From NCBI GenBank assembly GCA_910575615.1, contig CAJTEX010000018.1:1-60361 (forward strand): 60,361 nt of DNA, given 5' to 3'. A program made the position numbers and the translations under genes. The notes below the pieces were generated by a model. That model had not been told where the DNA came from, made no database searches, and saw only the letters and a program-made list of their open reading frames with translations. Shown piece by piece: positions 27,391 through 36,664 of this stretch. Position 1 is the first letter of the stretch. Each line of letters opens with the position of its first letter. This stretch comes from Bacteroidales bacterium. Lineage in GTDB: Bacteria > Bacteroidota > Bacteroidia > Bacteroidales > Muribaculaceae.

Positions 27391-29427
27391 ATGAGGAAAG
27401 GTATATTATTCGCTTCATTCATTACGTTCATATCGGCTGTGGCTCAGACGGAAGCAACTGATACAATTTCTACCAGACAGCTCGATGAGGTTGTTGTAAA
27501 GGGAGAGAAACCACAAGTCAAAGGTAAGGACGGAATTATGGTAGTCGACCTCCCCGGAATAGTCAAGGACAAACCGGTTAACAATATTCTTGAAGCCCTT
27601 GGCTATATGCCCGGCATCACAAACAATAACGGTATGATCTGGCTCGCGGGAGCTTCCAATGTCACCATTATTCTCAATGGTGAGCTTACCAATATGCCGC
27701 TCCAGAATCTTTATCAACTTCTCTACAACACTCCGGTTGACAGGCTGAAAAACGTGGAGATTATGTATTCCGCCCCGGCTAAGTATCATGTTAATGGTGC
27801 CGTAATCAACGTGGTTCTGAAAACTCCGACGCCTCTCGACGGCTTGCAGGGACAGGCCAGAGCCGGATATAATCAGGCTCACTATGGTTCGTATGGCGGT
27901 GTACTTGCAGCCACCTACGCTATAAAGGACTGGACTTTTGATTTGAATTACGGGCTGTCGCGCACCAAGTCTTGGAGCCGCGAAGAAACATGGTCGAATC
28001 ATCTTTATGATGACGGACGAACTATGATTGAGGACGACATGCGGCGTATTGGTCAGAACTGGAGCAATACCATATTTGCCTCCGCTTCTTGGAAAACACT
28101 CAAACTCACTTACAACGGTCAGATAATCTCCGATTCAAAGAGTTGGGGACTCTCTTCGGGACAATTGGGCAACTATACAAATGCCTACAATATGCTGTCG
28201 CCTGTCGGCTATCATAACATAGCCTTGCGTTATGCAGCGCCATTTGGTATGACAGTCGGTGGCGATTATACCCGCTATTCCGAGAACCGTTCACAGTCAT
28301 TATTTAAGGATGCCGATTATCTGCTTGGCTCTGAAAATCGTCAGGCGATAGACCGCTGGCATGTGTATGTCGACCAACAGCATCAGCTTGGACAGTGGCA
28401 ACTGAACTATGGCGCAGAATATCAACACTCAAAAGATCACAGTTCACAACACTACGCAATGTCCGACAATCCCGATTTCGATGATATTCTCAGCGAAGAT
28501 GTGGCGAGTTTTTACGCCGGCACACAGCGATCTTTCGACTGGGGACTGTCGTTCAACCTATCGGCAAAAGGTGAATATTATCACAACAAATATCAACACA
28601 ACTGGAATTTTATCCCTCAGTTCGGTGCGACTTACTATAAGACACCGAAAAGCATATTTCAACTGAACTTCAATACCCGGCGCATCTATCCCTCATATTG
28701 GGAACTGCACGGCGGCACGAGCCACATCAACGACTACTCGACAGTAATAGGGAATCCTGCCTTACAGCCATATATCCAATATGATGCGCAGGTTAACTAT
28801 ATTCTCAGACAGAAATATGTAGCGACCTTCTATTTCCAATATGGCGACAAGACCACGGTGCAGCTTCCTTACCAATCGCCCGATGCTCTGAATCTCATCT
28901 ATCAGACCATCAACATGAACTATAAGCGCGTTGTCGGGCTTAATCTTTATGCGCCTTTTGGTGTAGGATATATCTGGAATGCCACGGCCACAGCCAATGT
29001 TTTCAATCAGCGGGAGAAAGCCGACCATTTTCATGACATCGGCTTTGACAACAGCAAGTGGATATTCTATGGTGAATTTAGCAATTCTTTTAAGTTCAGT
29101 CAGAACTGCCCGGTATCACTGACCGTTGATTTCAGCTACATCTCGCCATCATTGCAGGGTATAGCCGACTTATCGAGTATATGGAAAGTCGAGGCCGGCG
29201 TAAAATGGCAGTTCGGAAAGAATCGATGCTGTGAACTAGATTTGAAAGCCGATGACATTTTCAATAAATGGTCGCCAACCATGACTATCAACCATGCCGG
29301 TCATGATTACCGGATGAAAGTGCGCGACATGACCCGCAACCTCAAACTGACATTCATCTGGCGTTTCAACGGTTTCATGCCCAAAGAAACAAATATTGAC
29401 ACATCGCGTTTTGGCACAGGGAATTAG
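27391..29427 (+). CDS. Outer-membrane beta-barrel receptor on element 1
   Basis: A 678-residue protein with a signal peptide (1-18), a short segment ending RQLDEVVVKGEKPQVKG, and a plug-like region (about 50-150 with NNILEALGYMPGI and VTIILNGELTNMP). The rest is a barrel of the OMP_b-brl_3 type ending LKLTFIWRFNGFMPKE. Unlike the receptor at 4255 it has no carboxypeptidase-like N-terminal sandwich. The start MRKGILF at 27391 begins the signal peptide. It is divergent from the kinase operon and probably under its control. It is unusual cargo for a mobilizable element; ligand unknown. Confidence 0.85.
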   Translation: MRKGILFASFITFISAVAQTEATDTISTRQLDEVVVKGEKPQVKGKDGIMVVDLPGIVKDKPVNNILEALGYMPGITNNNGMIWLAGASNVTIILNGELTNMPLQNLYQLLYNTPVDRLKNVEIMYSAPAKYHVNGAVINVVLKTPTPLDGLQGQARAGYNQAHYGSYGGVLAATYAIKDWTFDLNYGLSRTKSWSREETWSNHLYDDGRTMIEDDMRRIGQNWSNTIFASASWKTLKLTYNGQIISDSKSWGLSSGQLGNYTNAYNMLSPVGYHNIALRYAAPFGMTVGGDYTRYSENRSQSLFKDADYLLGSENRQAIDRWHVYVDQQHQLGQWQLNYGAEYQHSKDHSSQHYAMSDNPDFDDILSEDVASFYAGTQRSFDWGLSFNLSAKGEYYHNKYQHNWNFIPQFGATYYKTPKSIFQLNFNTRRIYPSYWELHGGTSHINDYSTVIGNPALQPYIQYDAQVNYILRQKYVATFYFQYGDKTTVQLPYQSPDALNLIYQTINMNYKRVVGLNLYAPFGVGYIWNATATANVFNQREKADHFHDIGFDNSKWIFYGEFSNSFKFSQNCPVSLTVDFSYISPSLQGIADLSSIWKVEAGVKWQFGKNRCCELDLKADDIFNKWSPTMTINHAGHDYRMKVRDMTRNLKLTFIWRFNGFMPKETNIDTSRFGTGN

Positions 29428-29443
29428 CATTAAACTAAGATTT

Positions 29444-29632
29444 ATGAGAATTTTATTACTACTAATAACATTGATGGCTTTTTGCTCTTGTAGCTTAGAG
29501 AAAAAAGTTATTGTTACAACACGAGGATATGAACCATATCGTCAAGCAGGAATGTCTGATGCCCAAATTAAAGGGCTGCAACAATCAGATGCTGCGTGTG
29601 CGGATACGCTATTTCAATACAAGTTCAAATAA
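29444..29632 (+). CDS. Small lipoprotein downstream of receptor
   Basis: A 62-residue protein with a hydrophobic N terminus and lipobox LMAFCSC. The mature part is only about 42 residues (VTTRGYEPYRQAGMSDAQIK). It begins 16 nt after the receptor stop and is surely co-transcribed. It is not alignable with the small proteins at 6589 or 59657. Function unknown. Confidence 0.65.
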   Translation: MRILLLLITLMAFCSCSLEKKVIVTTRGYEPYRQAGMSDAQIKGLQQSDAACADTLFQYKFK

Positions 29633-29669
29633 TATCTCTTCAATATAAGCTTAATCATACAATAGACAA

Positions 29670-29708
29670 AGACAGGCAACCCCGGCAGTGATTGTCGGGG
29701 TTGCCTGT
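29670..29708. terminator. Strong hairpin between receptor and mobilization operons
   Basis: GACAGGCAACCCCG (29670-29683) pairs perfectly with CGGGGTTGCCTGTC (29695-29708), 14 bp with an 11-nt loop. The two operons converge here, so it probably ends both, although T-runs are weak. Confidence 0.75.
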
Positions 29709-29724
29709 CGTATTAGTGAACGGA

Positions 29725-30468
29725 TTATTTCTCTGTCGGGTTGAAATAGAGGAAGGTTTCTTCTATGTTTCGAGATTTTTCGAGCTGGCGGGTGCGGTTC
29801 TTAATTAAATCCTGCTCATGTTGTGTGCCGACAGCAAAGATTTTTTCTCGTCGCAGTAAATCTTCCTGCTGCTTGTCTTCCCACCAGAGCCTTTCGTATC
29901 GGTAGAGCCATTCGACATCTTTTAGCTTTGAGTTTTCGTTGAGCTGATAGAAGAATCCATAACCGAAACCTCCGGCGGCGATAAGTAGAACAGCAAAGAT
30001 GGCATATACCCAATGTGGGGTAGCACGCCACCATTGCCCCCAGATTATCGACTGAGCTTTGTAACGCATGTCGTTCACCACGTCATAGAGCTTTCTTCGC
30101 TCATCTGCAAACTCCCTGCGGAATCCTTCATAAAGAGCGTCCTTGACCTTGTCACCCAGATTGTCGGACAGCAGATCTGCAACACCTTTCGACAAGCTGC
30201 CCGGCAGTTGCTCCATGACTTTTTTGAGTGTGCCGTCGGTTGAGGTTACCGTCAGCTTTTCATCAAGCAGTTTGCCGACGCTTTCATTGGTTGCTATGTT
30301 GTCGGGCAATTTCACCGTTATCGGTCCTTGATTGACTGCTTGTGGCGGTGGCGTTGCCTTCGCCTTGGTTTCGAGGGTCTCGATGCGAGTGGTGTGGTTG
30401 GTTACTGTCTTTTGCAGGTCGTCAATCTGCACTTCTTGTTTCTTGACGTCATCATAGAGCTTTGACAT
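29725..30468 (-). CDS. Mobilization-associated coiled-coil membrane protein
   Basis: A 247-residue protein. The N terminus (1-40) is a coiled coil (VKKQEVQIDDLQKTVTNHTT), a mixed helical middle follows, and there is one transmembrane helix near 155-180 (WVYAIFAVLLIAAGGFGYGF), then a charged C-terminal tail. It starts 2 nt after the relaxase stop and is thus the third gene of the mob operon. Membrane accessory proteins of this kind occur in Bacteroides mobilization operons; docking to the coupling protein is an inference. Confidence 0.6.
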   Translation of the reverse strand: MSKLYDDVKKQEVQIDDLQKTVTNHTTRIETLETKAKATPPPQAVNQGPITVKLPDNIATNESVGKLLDEKLTVTSTDGTLKKVMEQLPGSLSKGVADLLSDNLGDKVKDALYEGFRREFADERRKLYDVVNDMRYKAQSIIWGQWWRATPHWVYAIFAVLLIAAGGFGYGFFYQLNENSKLKDVEWLYRYERLWWEDKQQEDLLRREKIFAVGTQHEQDLIKNRTRQLEKSRNIEETFLYFNPTEK

Positions 30469-30470
30469 AT

Positions 30471-31424
30471 TCAGTGGCTATGTTTGATGGTGGGTTTCTT
30501 CTTTTTCTTTCTCATGTTTCGGGCAAATTCTTCCTCCTGTGGGTCATAACCGGGGCCGAGTGTGAACAGGTTTCCAACCGCTCCGACGGTTGCGTCCAGA
30601 ACGTCCTCCACAAGTGAGGGCTTTTGCGTCGGGGTATATTCGACCGTTACTTTGGGGCGCGTCGGAGCGTAATCAGACTGTTGTTGCCCATGCCTGCGGT
30701 TGAACTCAAAGAGGTTGTTCAGGCGGCGATATGTGAAAGCACGGTCGATTTTAGACCCGTTGACCGTTATGTCACCATCTGTAAATTTCACGCCGATGGG
30801 TTTGCCGGTGTTGTGATCGTCATGAAATCTTACCTCAATTCCGGCACAGGCGAGGCGGCGCGAGAACTCATCCCACGACTTGCAGCCATAAATCGCCTGA
30901 CTGATCCGCTCCTTAAATACCGGAATTCTGTCCTCGTATTTCTGTTTCAGCGGCGAGTATGTGAGTCCGTATTTGTCCTTGATAGCCTTTACAACACGGT
31001 CGCTGCGCCTGAAATTGTTGCGCTCGTCGACTGCCTTGCCTGACATATCCACACGGTTATAGACGATGTGGAAATGCGGATGTCCGGTTTCCAGATGGCG
31101 CACGACAAGATACTGGGTGTTCTTGATTCCCATACCTTCTATATACTCTTTTGCGAGCTGAGCTATGAATTCATCGGTCAGGCGAGGCTCATCGGCGGTG
31201 TCAAAACTGATGGAAATATGTCCTGCCGGATTCTCCTTGCCGGGCATAAATCCATGTATCGCTTCAAACGATTGCACCATTTTCGCATAGTCGGAGGTGA
31301 AGATATTATCGCTTCCGATGGTGCGCCATGTGTCTGGCGTATATTCTTCGGGATTGTGGAACTGGCGCGTCACATACCCCACGACATCGTGAAACGTGCC
31401 GCTTTTAAGTATTCTTGCAAACAT
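30471..31424 (-). CDS. Relaxase, MobA/VirD2-like (MOB-P type)
   Basis: A 317-residue relaxase that nicks one strand at oriT and leads it into the recipient. The N-terminal Tyr candidates are in GYVTRQFHN (about 16-17), motif II is in GHISISFD, and motif III is HLETGHPHFHIVYNRVD (about 110-126), the HxDxxxPHxH-type metal site with an E for D. The C-terminal tail is basic (RKKKKKP). It overlaps mobC by 20 bp. The putative oriT lies just upstream of mobC. Confidence 0.9.
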   Translation of the reverse strand: MFARILKSGTFHDVVGYVTRQFHNPEEYTPDTWRTIGSDNIFTSDYAKMVQSFEAIHGFMPGKENPAGHISISFDTADEPRLTDEFIAQLAKEYIEGMGIKNTQYLVVRHLETGHPHFHIVYNRVDMSGKAVDERNNFRRSDRVVKAIKDKYGLTYSPLKQKYEDRIPVFKERISQAIYGCKSWDEFSRRLACAGIEVRFHDDHNTGKPIGVKFTDGDITVNGSKIDRAFTYRRLNNLFEFNRRHGQQQSDYAPTRPKVTVEYTPTQKPSLVEDVLDATVGAVGNLFTLGPGYDPQEEEFARNMRKKKKKPTIKHSH

Positions 31425-31791
31425 AATCAGTCTCTTTATTGGGTCTTAATTTTTTGAGAATGTCAAACATCTTATCGACGACGGCGGCTAATTTATTGGC
31501 CGCGCTGCGAAGTTTGAGCTGATGAAAACAGGTCATTGCCTGATTGAAATCGGAACTGAGATTTAGTATTCCTCTGGCAATTTCCTGTTCAATCCCGCTC
31601 AGGCGGCTGACAATCGTGAGCCGGAACGCGCCGTGGCGGACATACTCCGCCATCTTTACTCCGGCGGCTTTTGACCGCTCCAGAAGGTCGGAGTATTCGG
31701 CATCGTTAAGTTTGATTGTCACCACATGGGTGCGCTTCTCATCGGTCGGTTTAGAGGGACGACCGCCCTTCCTGACAGTTGGTTTACTCAT
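31405..31791 (-). CDS. mobC: MobC-like relaxosome protein
   Basis: A 128-residue DNA-binding accessory protein. A basic N terminus (RKGGRPSKPTDEKRTH) precedes a ribbon-helix-helix segment (VTIKLNDAEYSDLLERSKAA) and the family core NLSSDFNQAMTCFHQLK. It helps the relaxase recognise or open oriT. ATG 31791 is preferred over 31800, since the residues before it are not conserved. Confidence 0.85.
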   Translation of the reverse strand: MSKPTVRKGGRPSKPTDEKRTHVVTIKLNDAEYSDLLERSKAAGVKMAEYVRHGAFRLTIVSRLSGIEQEIARGILNLSSDFNQAMTCFHQLKLRSAANKLAAVVDKMFDILKKLRPNKETDYVCKNT

Positions 31792-31813
31792 AGTATACAT
31801 TGTTGTGGTTTAT

Positions 31814-31912
31814 GTGAATTGGGAGGTAAAGAGCGGCTTATGCTGCGCAGTTTTGGGAGTCGTTTTCGGAGAAAAAGAAATCCCGAAACATATCCTTGCC
31901 TTCCCAATTCAC
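31814..31912. other. Putative oriT of element 1
   Basis: It is positioned directly upstream of mobC and the relaxase gene. Outer inverted repeats are GTGAATTGGGA (31814-31824) and TCCCAATTCAC (31902-31912). Inside is a core at 31863-31899 with TTTTCGG and CCCGAAA as inner inverted repeats, followed by CATATCCTTGC. The last block resembles the MOB-P nic region (YATCCTGY). The same 37-bp core, one mismatch, occurs in elements A and B. Confidence 0.7.
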
Positions 31913-31974
31913 TACGTTCATCGGGAAGCTGCCCCTCGGTGTACCGGGTGCAGTGGTATCCCGACATTATTATT

Positions 31975-32382
31975 TCAGAGTTTGCGCCATATTTCGATGT
32001 CGTCGGCATAGAGATTGAGATGCTCCAATAGGACGGCGTTGATGTAGCTGCCGACGGTGGTGTCACGGTCGCCGAGGATGCGGGCGATGCGTTCGAGCTT
32101 CTCCCATACGCTATCCTCGATGTTGACAGGGTGACGCTTCTCCAGCTTTGCCGGAGTGAGATAGGTAGCCTTGAAATCGGCGTAATCCGATTTGCGCTGC
32201 TGCTTGCCCACGCGCTGTTGCTTCGGTGGCTCGGTAGTGTCGGTTACGGCTGTTGCCTCCGTTGCCGTCTGTTCGTTGCCAAACAGATTGTCTGTGTTAG
32301 CAGGAGAAGTGCTGTTGACAGCGTTGTCGCTGTTAACAGGATTGACAACGGTAGTTGAGTTGATGGAGTTATCTGGTTGCAT
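31975..32382 (-). CDS. DUF3408 family protein
   Basis: A 135-residue protein. The N-terminal half is low complexity (Asn, Ser, Thr, Val, Ala). The C-terminal 70 residues hold the DUF3408 ribbon-helix-helix-like domain (KRHPVNIEDSVWEKLERIAR, then ILGDRDTTVGSYINAVLLEH). Members accompany mobilization genes in Bacteroides elements and are thought to bind DNA. The ATG at 32382 was taken; a TTG at 32433 would add 17 residues. Confidence 0.75.
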   Translation of the reverse strand: MQPDNSINSTTVVNPVNSDNAVNSTSPANTDNLFGNEQTATEATAVTDTTEPPKQQRVGKQQRKSDYADFKATYLTPAKLEKRHPVNIEDSVWEKLERIARILGDRDTTVGSYINAVLLEHLNLYADDIEIWRKL

Positions 32383-32469
32383 AATAATTTGTGGTTTGAT
32401 GGTTGATACTTTGGATTCGGGTGCATCGGTCAACTCGGTTGACTTGGATGCGGTTGATTTATTTGTTTT

Positions 32470-32689
32470 TATTGCTGTCCGGTAAAAAAAGACAAAATCA
32501 TATATTCTCTACAAATATAATAAGTTACACCTGTTTTACGAAAAAGGGCTTGTCATTTGAGGCGATGTGAAATTGGTAGCATTAAGCATCAAAAAGCCCT
32601 TAAAAGACATCTATACGAGTCTGTTTCATGCTGTATGAGATAAAAATAGTCCATTTCCTATCATGTCAAAGTTTTACCGGACAGCAATA
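32470..32689. mobile_element. 220-bp MITE
   Basis: Terminal inverted repeats TATTGCTGTCCGGTAAAA (32470-32487) and its complement (32672-32689) are perfect over 18 bp. A perfect 9-bp target duplication ATTTGTTTT flanks it (32461-32469 and 32690-32698). Inside, AAGGGCTT (32544-32551) pairs with AAGCCCTT (32594-32601), recalling the hairpin inside the IS at 1-361, whose end is nearly the same. No open reading frame of use. It sits in the stop codon of the primase gene. Confidence 0.9.
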
Positions 32690-33575
32690 ATTTGTTTTCA
32701 TTGGAAAGTGTGTTTTTGGTGAAACTTTGATTTGTGAGATACTCATTCAAGTCATTGAATTCGGAGTATAGTGTGGAGCGGTCAATTACTGTTGAGCCAT
32801 ATATGGTTGTCAACTCGGTGAGTGCTGTTCGTCCGGCAGTGTCGTTGTCAAGATAGCAGTTGATTGTTATGTAATCTTTGAGATAAGGCATAACCTTGTT
32901 GACATTGACAACCGAGTTGAGTATGATTGCATCGGCTCCGCTGATTATACCGAGTGTGAGTGCCGAGAGATAATCAATAAACCCCTCGAACACGGCACAC
33001 TCTGTTGACGGGCCATCTCTCGCCCACGGCAGATATGAGATGTCCTTACGTCCCCGGCAACCTTTGAAATAGCGGTTGCGCAGTTCCCGGCCGCCACTGA
33101 TATTCTCGAATGCCACGGCAAAATAAAATCTGCCGTTGACGCTGTAATGCGCCTCTTTGCATTTCGCCCTGGCGATGTGTGCCGGAATGCCACGCTCTTG
33201 GAGGTATGCGACAAGTGCGCGGTGTTCCAGTGGCACTACCTCAAACCGCTCCATACTCGGCGCAGAATGTCGCTGGGGATAAGAGGAAGCGACTGTCTGC
33301 ACCGATGGCACCGGACAACTGTCAGCGATGCAACGCATGAGATAGCGCAGGTCTGTTGACTGATACATTTCGGTTGCCAAGTCTATGATGTTGCCACCTC
33401 TGCCAAGCCCGAAGTCATACCAGCAGTTGAGCGTGGTCTCCACCTTAAACGACGGTGTCTGTTCCTGTCGCAATGGCGACTTATACCATAGCCTCGTTCC
33501 TTTTCTTGCCGTCGGTTCATGTCCGAGTTGAGACAAGAAGGAGGCTAAAGGGATTGATTTAATCTCTTTTATCAT
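32661..33575 (-). CDS. Primase-like replication protein (CHC2/Toprim type)
   Basis: A 304-residue protein. The N terminus matches DnaG-type zinc domains in place, though the Cys pattern is degenerate (GTRLWYKSPLRQEQTPSFKV, then NCWYDFGLGRGGNIIDLA). A Toprim-like part follows (CAVFEGFIDYLSALTLG, then CYLDNDTAGRTAL with the catalytic Asp pair). It should prime replication of the element or its single strand. The MITE replaced the original TAA with nine codons (LLLSGKTLT) before a TGA at 32661, so the protein is slightly longer but probably intact. Confidence 0.85.
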   Translation of the reverse strand: MIKEIKSIPLASFLSQLGHEPTARKGTRLWYKSPLRQEQTPSFKVETTLNCWYDFGLGRGGNIIDLATEMYQSTDLRYLMRCIADSCPVPSVQTVASSYPQRHSAPSMERFEVVPLEHRALVAYLQERGIPAHIARAKCKEAHYSVNGRFYFAVAFENISGGRELRNRYFKGCRGRKDISYLPWARDGPSTECAVFEGFIDYLSALTLGIISGADAIILNSVVNVNKVMPYLKDYITINCYLDNDTAGRTALTELTTIYGSTVIDRSTLYSEFNDLNEYLTNQSFTKNTLSNENKLLLSGKTLT

Positions 33576-33607
33576 GAGTTCTAAAATGTTTGGGTGAGCT
33601 GGTTCGT

Positions 33608-33648
33608 GGTTCAGGTTCTATTATATATGCCCTTTGATAAACCAAACC
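33608..33648. repeat. GGTTTGGTT inverted-repeat motif, copy 2
   Basis: GGTTCAGGTT (33608-33617) faces AACCAAACC (33640-33648) around TATTATATAT. It lies between the primase and helicase genes. Confidence 0.6.
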
Positions 33649-33661
33649 AAAATTGTGGTTT

Positions 33662-34705
33662 TCAATAGTAGAACCCCGGATTGTAGATATATTCGCGGTT
33701 CTCGTAGCGAATCATGCCTTTGTTGTCAAGAAAGGTCTTCAAGCCCTTGATCTTGTTGTTGGAATACGAGTGTCCGCGGGTGGCATATCCGGCTTTCAAT
33801 GCAGCCTCAAAGTTGCGGCAACCTTTTATCGGGCCGTTGGCGAAAACTAATGCCAACGCCTCGCGGTGCTGTTCCTCTGTCAGCTCCTTGTAGGGATACG
33901 GATCTCTGGCTTTCTTGCCCGGTTCGGTAAATACATATCCGCTGGCTATCTCTGGTAATCCATAGTCATTCACCCGGAATGCAAATGGGTCAAACTCGGC
34001 GGCGCGAATCATAGCGGCGCATACCTCCGATACGGTATCATCTGTTTTGCTTCGGCTCACCTGAAGGACTGTCTCAGCCTTGTTGTTGAGTTCTGTGCCT
34101 ACATGACCACGGGCGTTGTCATCGCTCTTGTTGAGATGCAGAACCGTGTGGATATGTATCTGGAATTTGTCAGTCCATTCCATCAGCTTGCCGATAAGAT
34201 CGGTGGACTCCTTGGCGCAGTTGATGTCATACATCAGGTCGCGCACACCGTCGATGATTACAAGCCCAACGCCGGGAGTGTTGATTATCGCCTGTTCGAT
34301 GACCTCAAGGCGCAACGAGGGTGTAAGCTGACGCAGGGCCGCGAATTTCAGATTCTCCGGGTGTGTGTCGGTCGGTAGTTTCGCAAGTCGCAGAGCGCGC
34401 TCCATGACCTTCTGACAATGATACGGACTTTGCTCGGTGTCGAAGTAGAGGATTGTGCGCTTATCATCAGGGAACTCGGCGGTATAGCCAAGCACCTTGC
34501 CGTTGACGAGCGAAGCACCGACAATGGCAGCGACATTGAAAGTCTTTTTGCTCTTCGCCTTTCCGGTCGATGCCGAGAAATTGCCGAGCGTGCCGATAAC
34601 GCTGCCGTTGGCATACAGCACCTCCGGCGCAGTCTGAATCTCATCGGTGATTCGCAACTGCTTCTCCTCCCAAAGTCGGAGGATGTCTTGCTTTACTTCG
34701 CTCAC
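33662..34705 (-). CDS. RepA-like AAA ATPase/helicase
   Basis: A 347-residue RecA-fold ATPase. The Walker A-like loop is SASTGKAKSKKTF (about 43-55), in the GxxxxGKSK style of RepA helicases. Walker B is VGLVIIDGVRDL (about 150), and an HVGTELNNKAETVLQV segment resembles the sensor region. A winged-helix-like C terminus follows. It likely unwinds the element's replication origin. Its ATG overlaps the DUF3853 stop. Confidence 0.82.
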   Translation of the reverse strand: MSEVKQDILRLWEEKQLRITDEIQTAPEVLYANGSVIGTLGNFSASTGKAKSKKTFNVAAIVGASLVNGKVLGYTAEFPDDKRTILYFDTEQSPYHCQKVMERALRLAKLPTDTHPENLKFAALRQLTPSLRLEVIEQAIINTPGVGLVIIDGVRDLMYDINCAKESTDLIGKLMEWTDKFQIHIHTVLHLNKSDDNARGHVGTELNNKAETVLQVSRSKTDDTVSEVCAAMIRAAEFDPFAFRVNDYGLPEIASGYVFTEPGKKARDPYPYKELTEEQHREALALVFANGPIKGCRNFEAALKAGYATRGHSYSNNKIKGLKTFLDNKGMIRYENREYIYNPGFYY

Positions 34706-35031
34706 TTTTCACCTCCTTCCTTATAAGTCTGCATAAGGTCGAGTGCTTTCTGGGCGTCTATGACGATTTTTCTGCCTGATTGTGTAATGGCATCTTTGAT
34801 TACACCACTATTCTTGATGCGGTGTGCGGTAGCCTTACTGCACTGGAGAAGTTCACAGAGTCCGTTGATTCCATAAACGAGCCAACGCTTTGCAGTGGTG
34901 GCAACATTTTCGTCAGAGGTCACTTTTTCGGTTGCGGTCGTGGTCTTGACAAAATGAGAGTCAAGTAATTCTAAAAATTGTTCTCCGGTGTACTGCCAGA
35001 GAGGGAGTTTGAGTAACTGGTCTTTTGTCAT
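34702..35031 (-). CDS. DUF3853 family helix-turn-helix protein
   Basis: A 109-residue small protein. The C-terminal half (about 55-100) has a MerR/excisionase-like helix-turn-helix: YGINGLCELLQCSKATAHRI, then a basic wing KIVIDAQKALD. Such proteins are encoded just upstream of the RepA gene in Bacteroides mobilizable elements and probably act in replication or excision control. It begins the three-gene replication operon. Confidence 0.8.
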   Translation of the reverse strand: MTKDQLLKLPLWQYTGEQFLELLDSHFVKTTTATEKVTSDENVATTAKRWLVYGINGLCELLQCSKATAHRIKNSGVIKDAITQSGRKIVIDAQKALDLMQTYKEGGEK

Positions 35032-35100
35032 ACGCAGTGTTGTTTAGAGTTGTACGTACCGCCCTCTTGTAGAGCGCATCCGAGTAACTCCCGGACACTG

Positions 35101-35108
35101 CAAAATTA
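35101..35108 (-). promoter_or_regulatory. Promoter of the DUF3853-repA-primase operon
   Basis: The minus strand reads TAATTTTG followed by CAG, about 70 nt upstream of the ATG at 35031. A clear -33 box is not visible. Confidence 0.5.
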
Positions 35109-35159
35109 CTGCCGGTCATGAGTGGTGTGTATGTGGTGTATGAGTATGTATATAGCAAA

Positions 35160-35195
35160 GCTACCCGCCAGAGTATCAATCTCTAACGGGCAGCA
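35160..35195 (-). terminator. Terminator-like hairpin
   Basis: GCTGCCCGTTAGAG pairs with CTCTGGCGGGTAGC on the minus strand around an ATTGATA loop, followed by TTTG. It lies 75 bp after the stop at 35270. No gene is seen in 35032-35269. Confidence 0.5.
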
Positions 35196-35269
35196 TCATA
35201 AGGTCTCAAAAGTGGAATTTAAAGTGGTGAAAGTGGTGCGCGAGTGGTATCTTTAAGTTGCACGGACTC

Positions 35270-36397
35270 TCATGCTCGCTTTTTGTGATTTTTGAGGATT
35301 TTGTCAATCTCATCAGCATATTCTCTGCTTGACACACTGGCATCATCGCCGCGTGGATGACAATACTTCTTTTCGTAGTAGCTCCACTGAATATCAAGAT
35401 GAGCGAGAATATCCTCACGCCACGCCGCTTTATGCTTGGCCGGAACAATTTCGTATAATTTCGATATGAGATAGCAAGCCTTGATTTTCTGCTTGGGGCG
35501 TATCTTTATGGGTTCATGTTTGCCGTGGAGATTGAGTGATGAATGGAACTGAGTCTCGGTGCTGTCGAAAACATCAGAACAAACTTCGTATAACTCCGAA
35601 ACAAGTATCATAGGGAACAGATCTTCTTCCCATTGGCGGCATGATTTCGTATTTGTCTGATTCTGTTTTACAGGTTGTTCAGGTGCCGGATAACTACCAT
35701 TGGGAACCTGCATCTTTTGGATAAAGGTTTCCCTACATTTCGGATGTAACCGAATTTCACATGGCGGAAAGTATCGCTCCACCGTGATGAAAGTTCTACG
35801 ACAGACACTTCGCAACTCATGGTACACATCGAATGATGGCTTCAACAGAAATTCATCATATTCAACGCTTTCCTGTAATTTCTTAAGGAACTCCCGTTTC
35901 TTTTCAAGCCATCCCTCACGGGTTTCGGACATATGGAATTGCTCGATTTCCTGTTTGTATTTATCTATCGTCCAGTCGTCAGGCACCGGGATTTTGTGGC
36001 AAGCCTTTAGTGCGTACTCATAATGAGCTGCACAGATATAGAACATCTCCACGTCTTTTAGGAAGTGGTTGCTTTCGTACCCGTCTATCATGTCTGCCTT
36101 GGATTTATTCTTACGTTCACGGTCCAACGTATGGAATACACTCCAGAATGTAAGTAGCCTTGTTGCAATCTCGGCACAGTAATTTCGGGTTTGGTCAGCT
36201 TGTACCTTTCCGATTTCTCCAGAGGCGTGAGATTCGATGATAGCGTTTTCGATGTCAATAGAACATAGTTTGCTGGTGGCTTCGGCAATTCGCTTGTATA
36301 AAATTGTATCCTGTTTGGCTACCAGCGGAACTTTCGTAAGCTGCCTCAAATCTTCCAATATTGGCACAACATCGCGTAAGGTCGTATGGTTTGGCAT
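35270..36397 (-). CDS. Hypothetical protein of element 1
   Basis: A 375-residue soluble protein, no signal or membrane segment. It is Lys, Glu, Tyr and Cys rich, with predicted helices throughout. No motif that I recognise; a CRRTF...YFPPCEIRLHPKC region could form a small metal site. The ATG at 36397 is preferred because the 14 residues before it are hydrophobic and not gene-like. It is on its own strand unit between replication genes and the DUF3800 operon, so it is accessory cargo. Confidence 0.6.
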   Translation of the reverse strand: MPNHTTLRDVVPILEDLRQLTKVPLVAKQDTILYKRIAEATSKLCSIDIENAIIESHASGEIGKVQADQTRNYCAEIATRLLTFWSVFHTLDRERKNKSKADMIDGYESNHFLKDVEMFYICAAHYEYALKACHKIPVPDDWTIDKYKQEIEQFHMSETREGWLEKKREFLKKLQESVEYDEFLLKPSFDVYHELRSVCRRTFITVERYFPPCEIRLHPKCRETFIQKMQVPNGSYPAPEQPVKQNQTNTKSCRQWEEDLFPMILVSELYEVCSDVFDSTETQFHSSLNLHGKHEPIKIRPKQKIKACYLISKLYEIVPAKHKAAWREDILAHLDIQWSYYEKKYCHPRGDDASVSSREYADEIDKILKNHKKRA

Positions 36398-36664
36398 TGG
36401 CGGGGTGGAGTTTAACGGGTTGATGAATATGAATGCCAATAGCTATGCCGATTTACTGAAATTTTCGAGACAGCTGCACTCGGCATATCAAACAACGCTT
36501 CAGATAGAAGTGTTCACAGTACTCACAAATACATGATATCTTTCTACACCTCTTTCAGGTTCTCCGTAATACGCAAATGCCCAATATACTCTAATATGCA
36601 GCCCACGCACCCAAACAACGTCAAAACAAACGAAGGGAAGTCCCGGAATATCAAAGTTTTTTCG

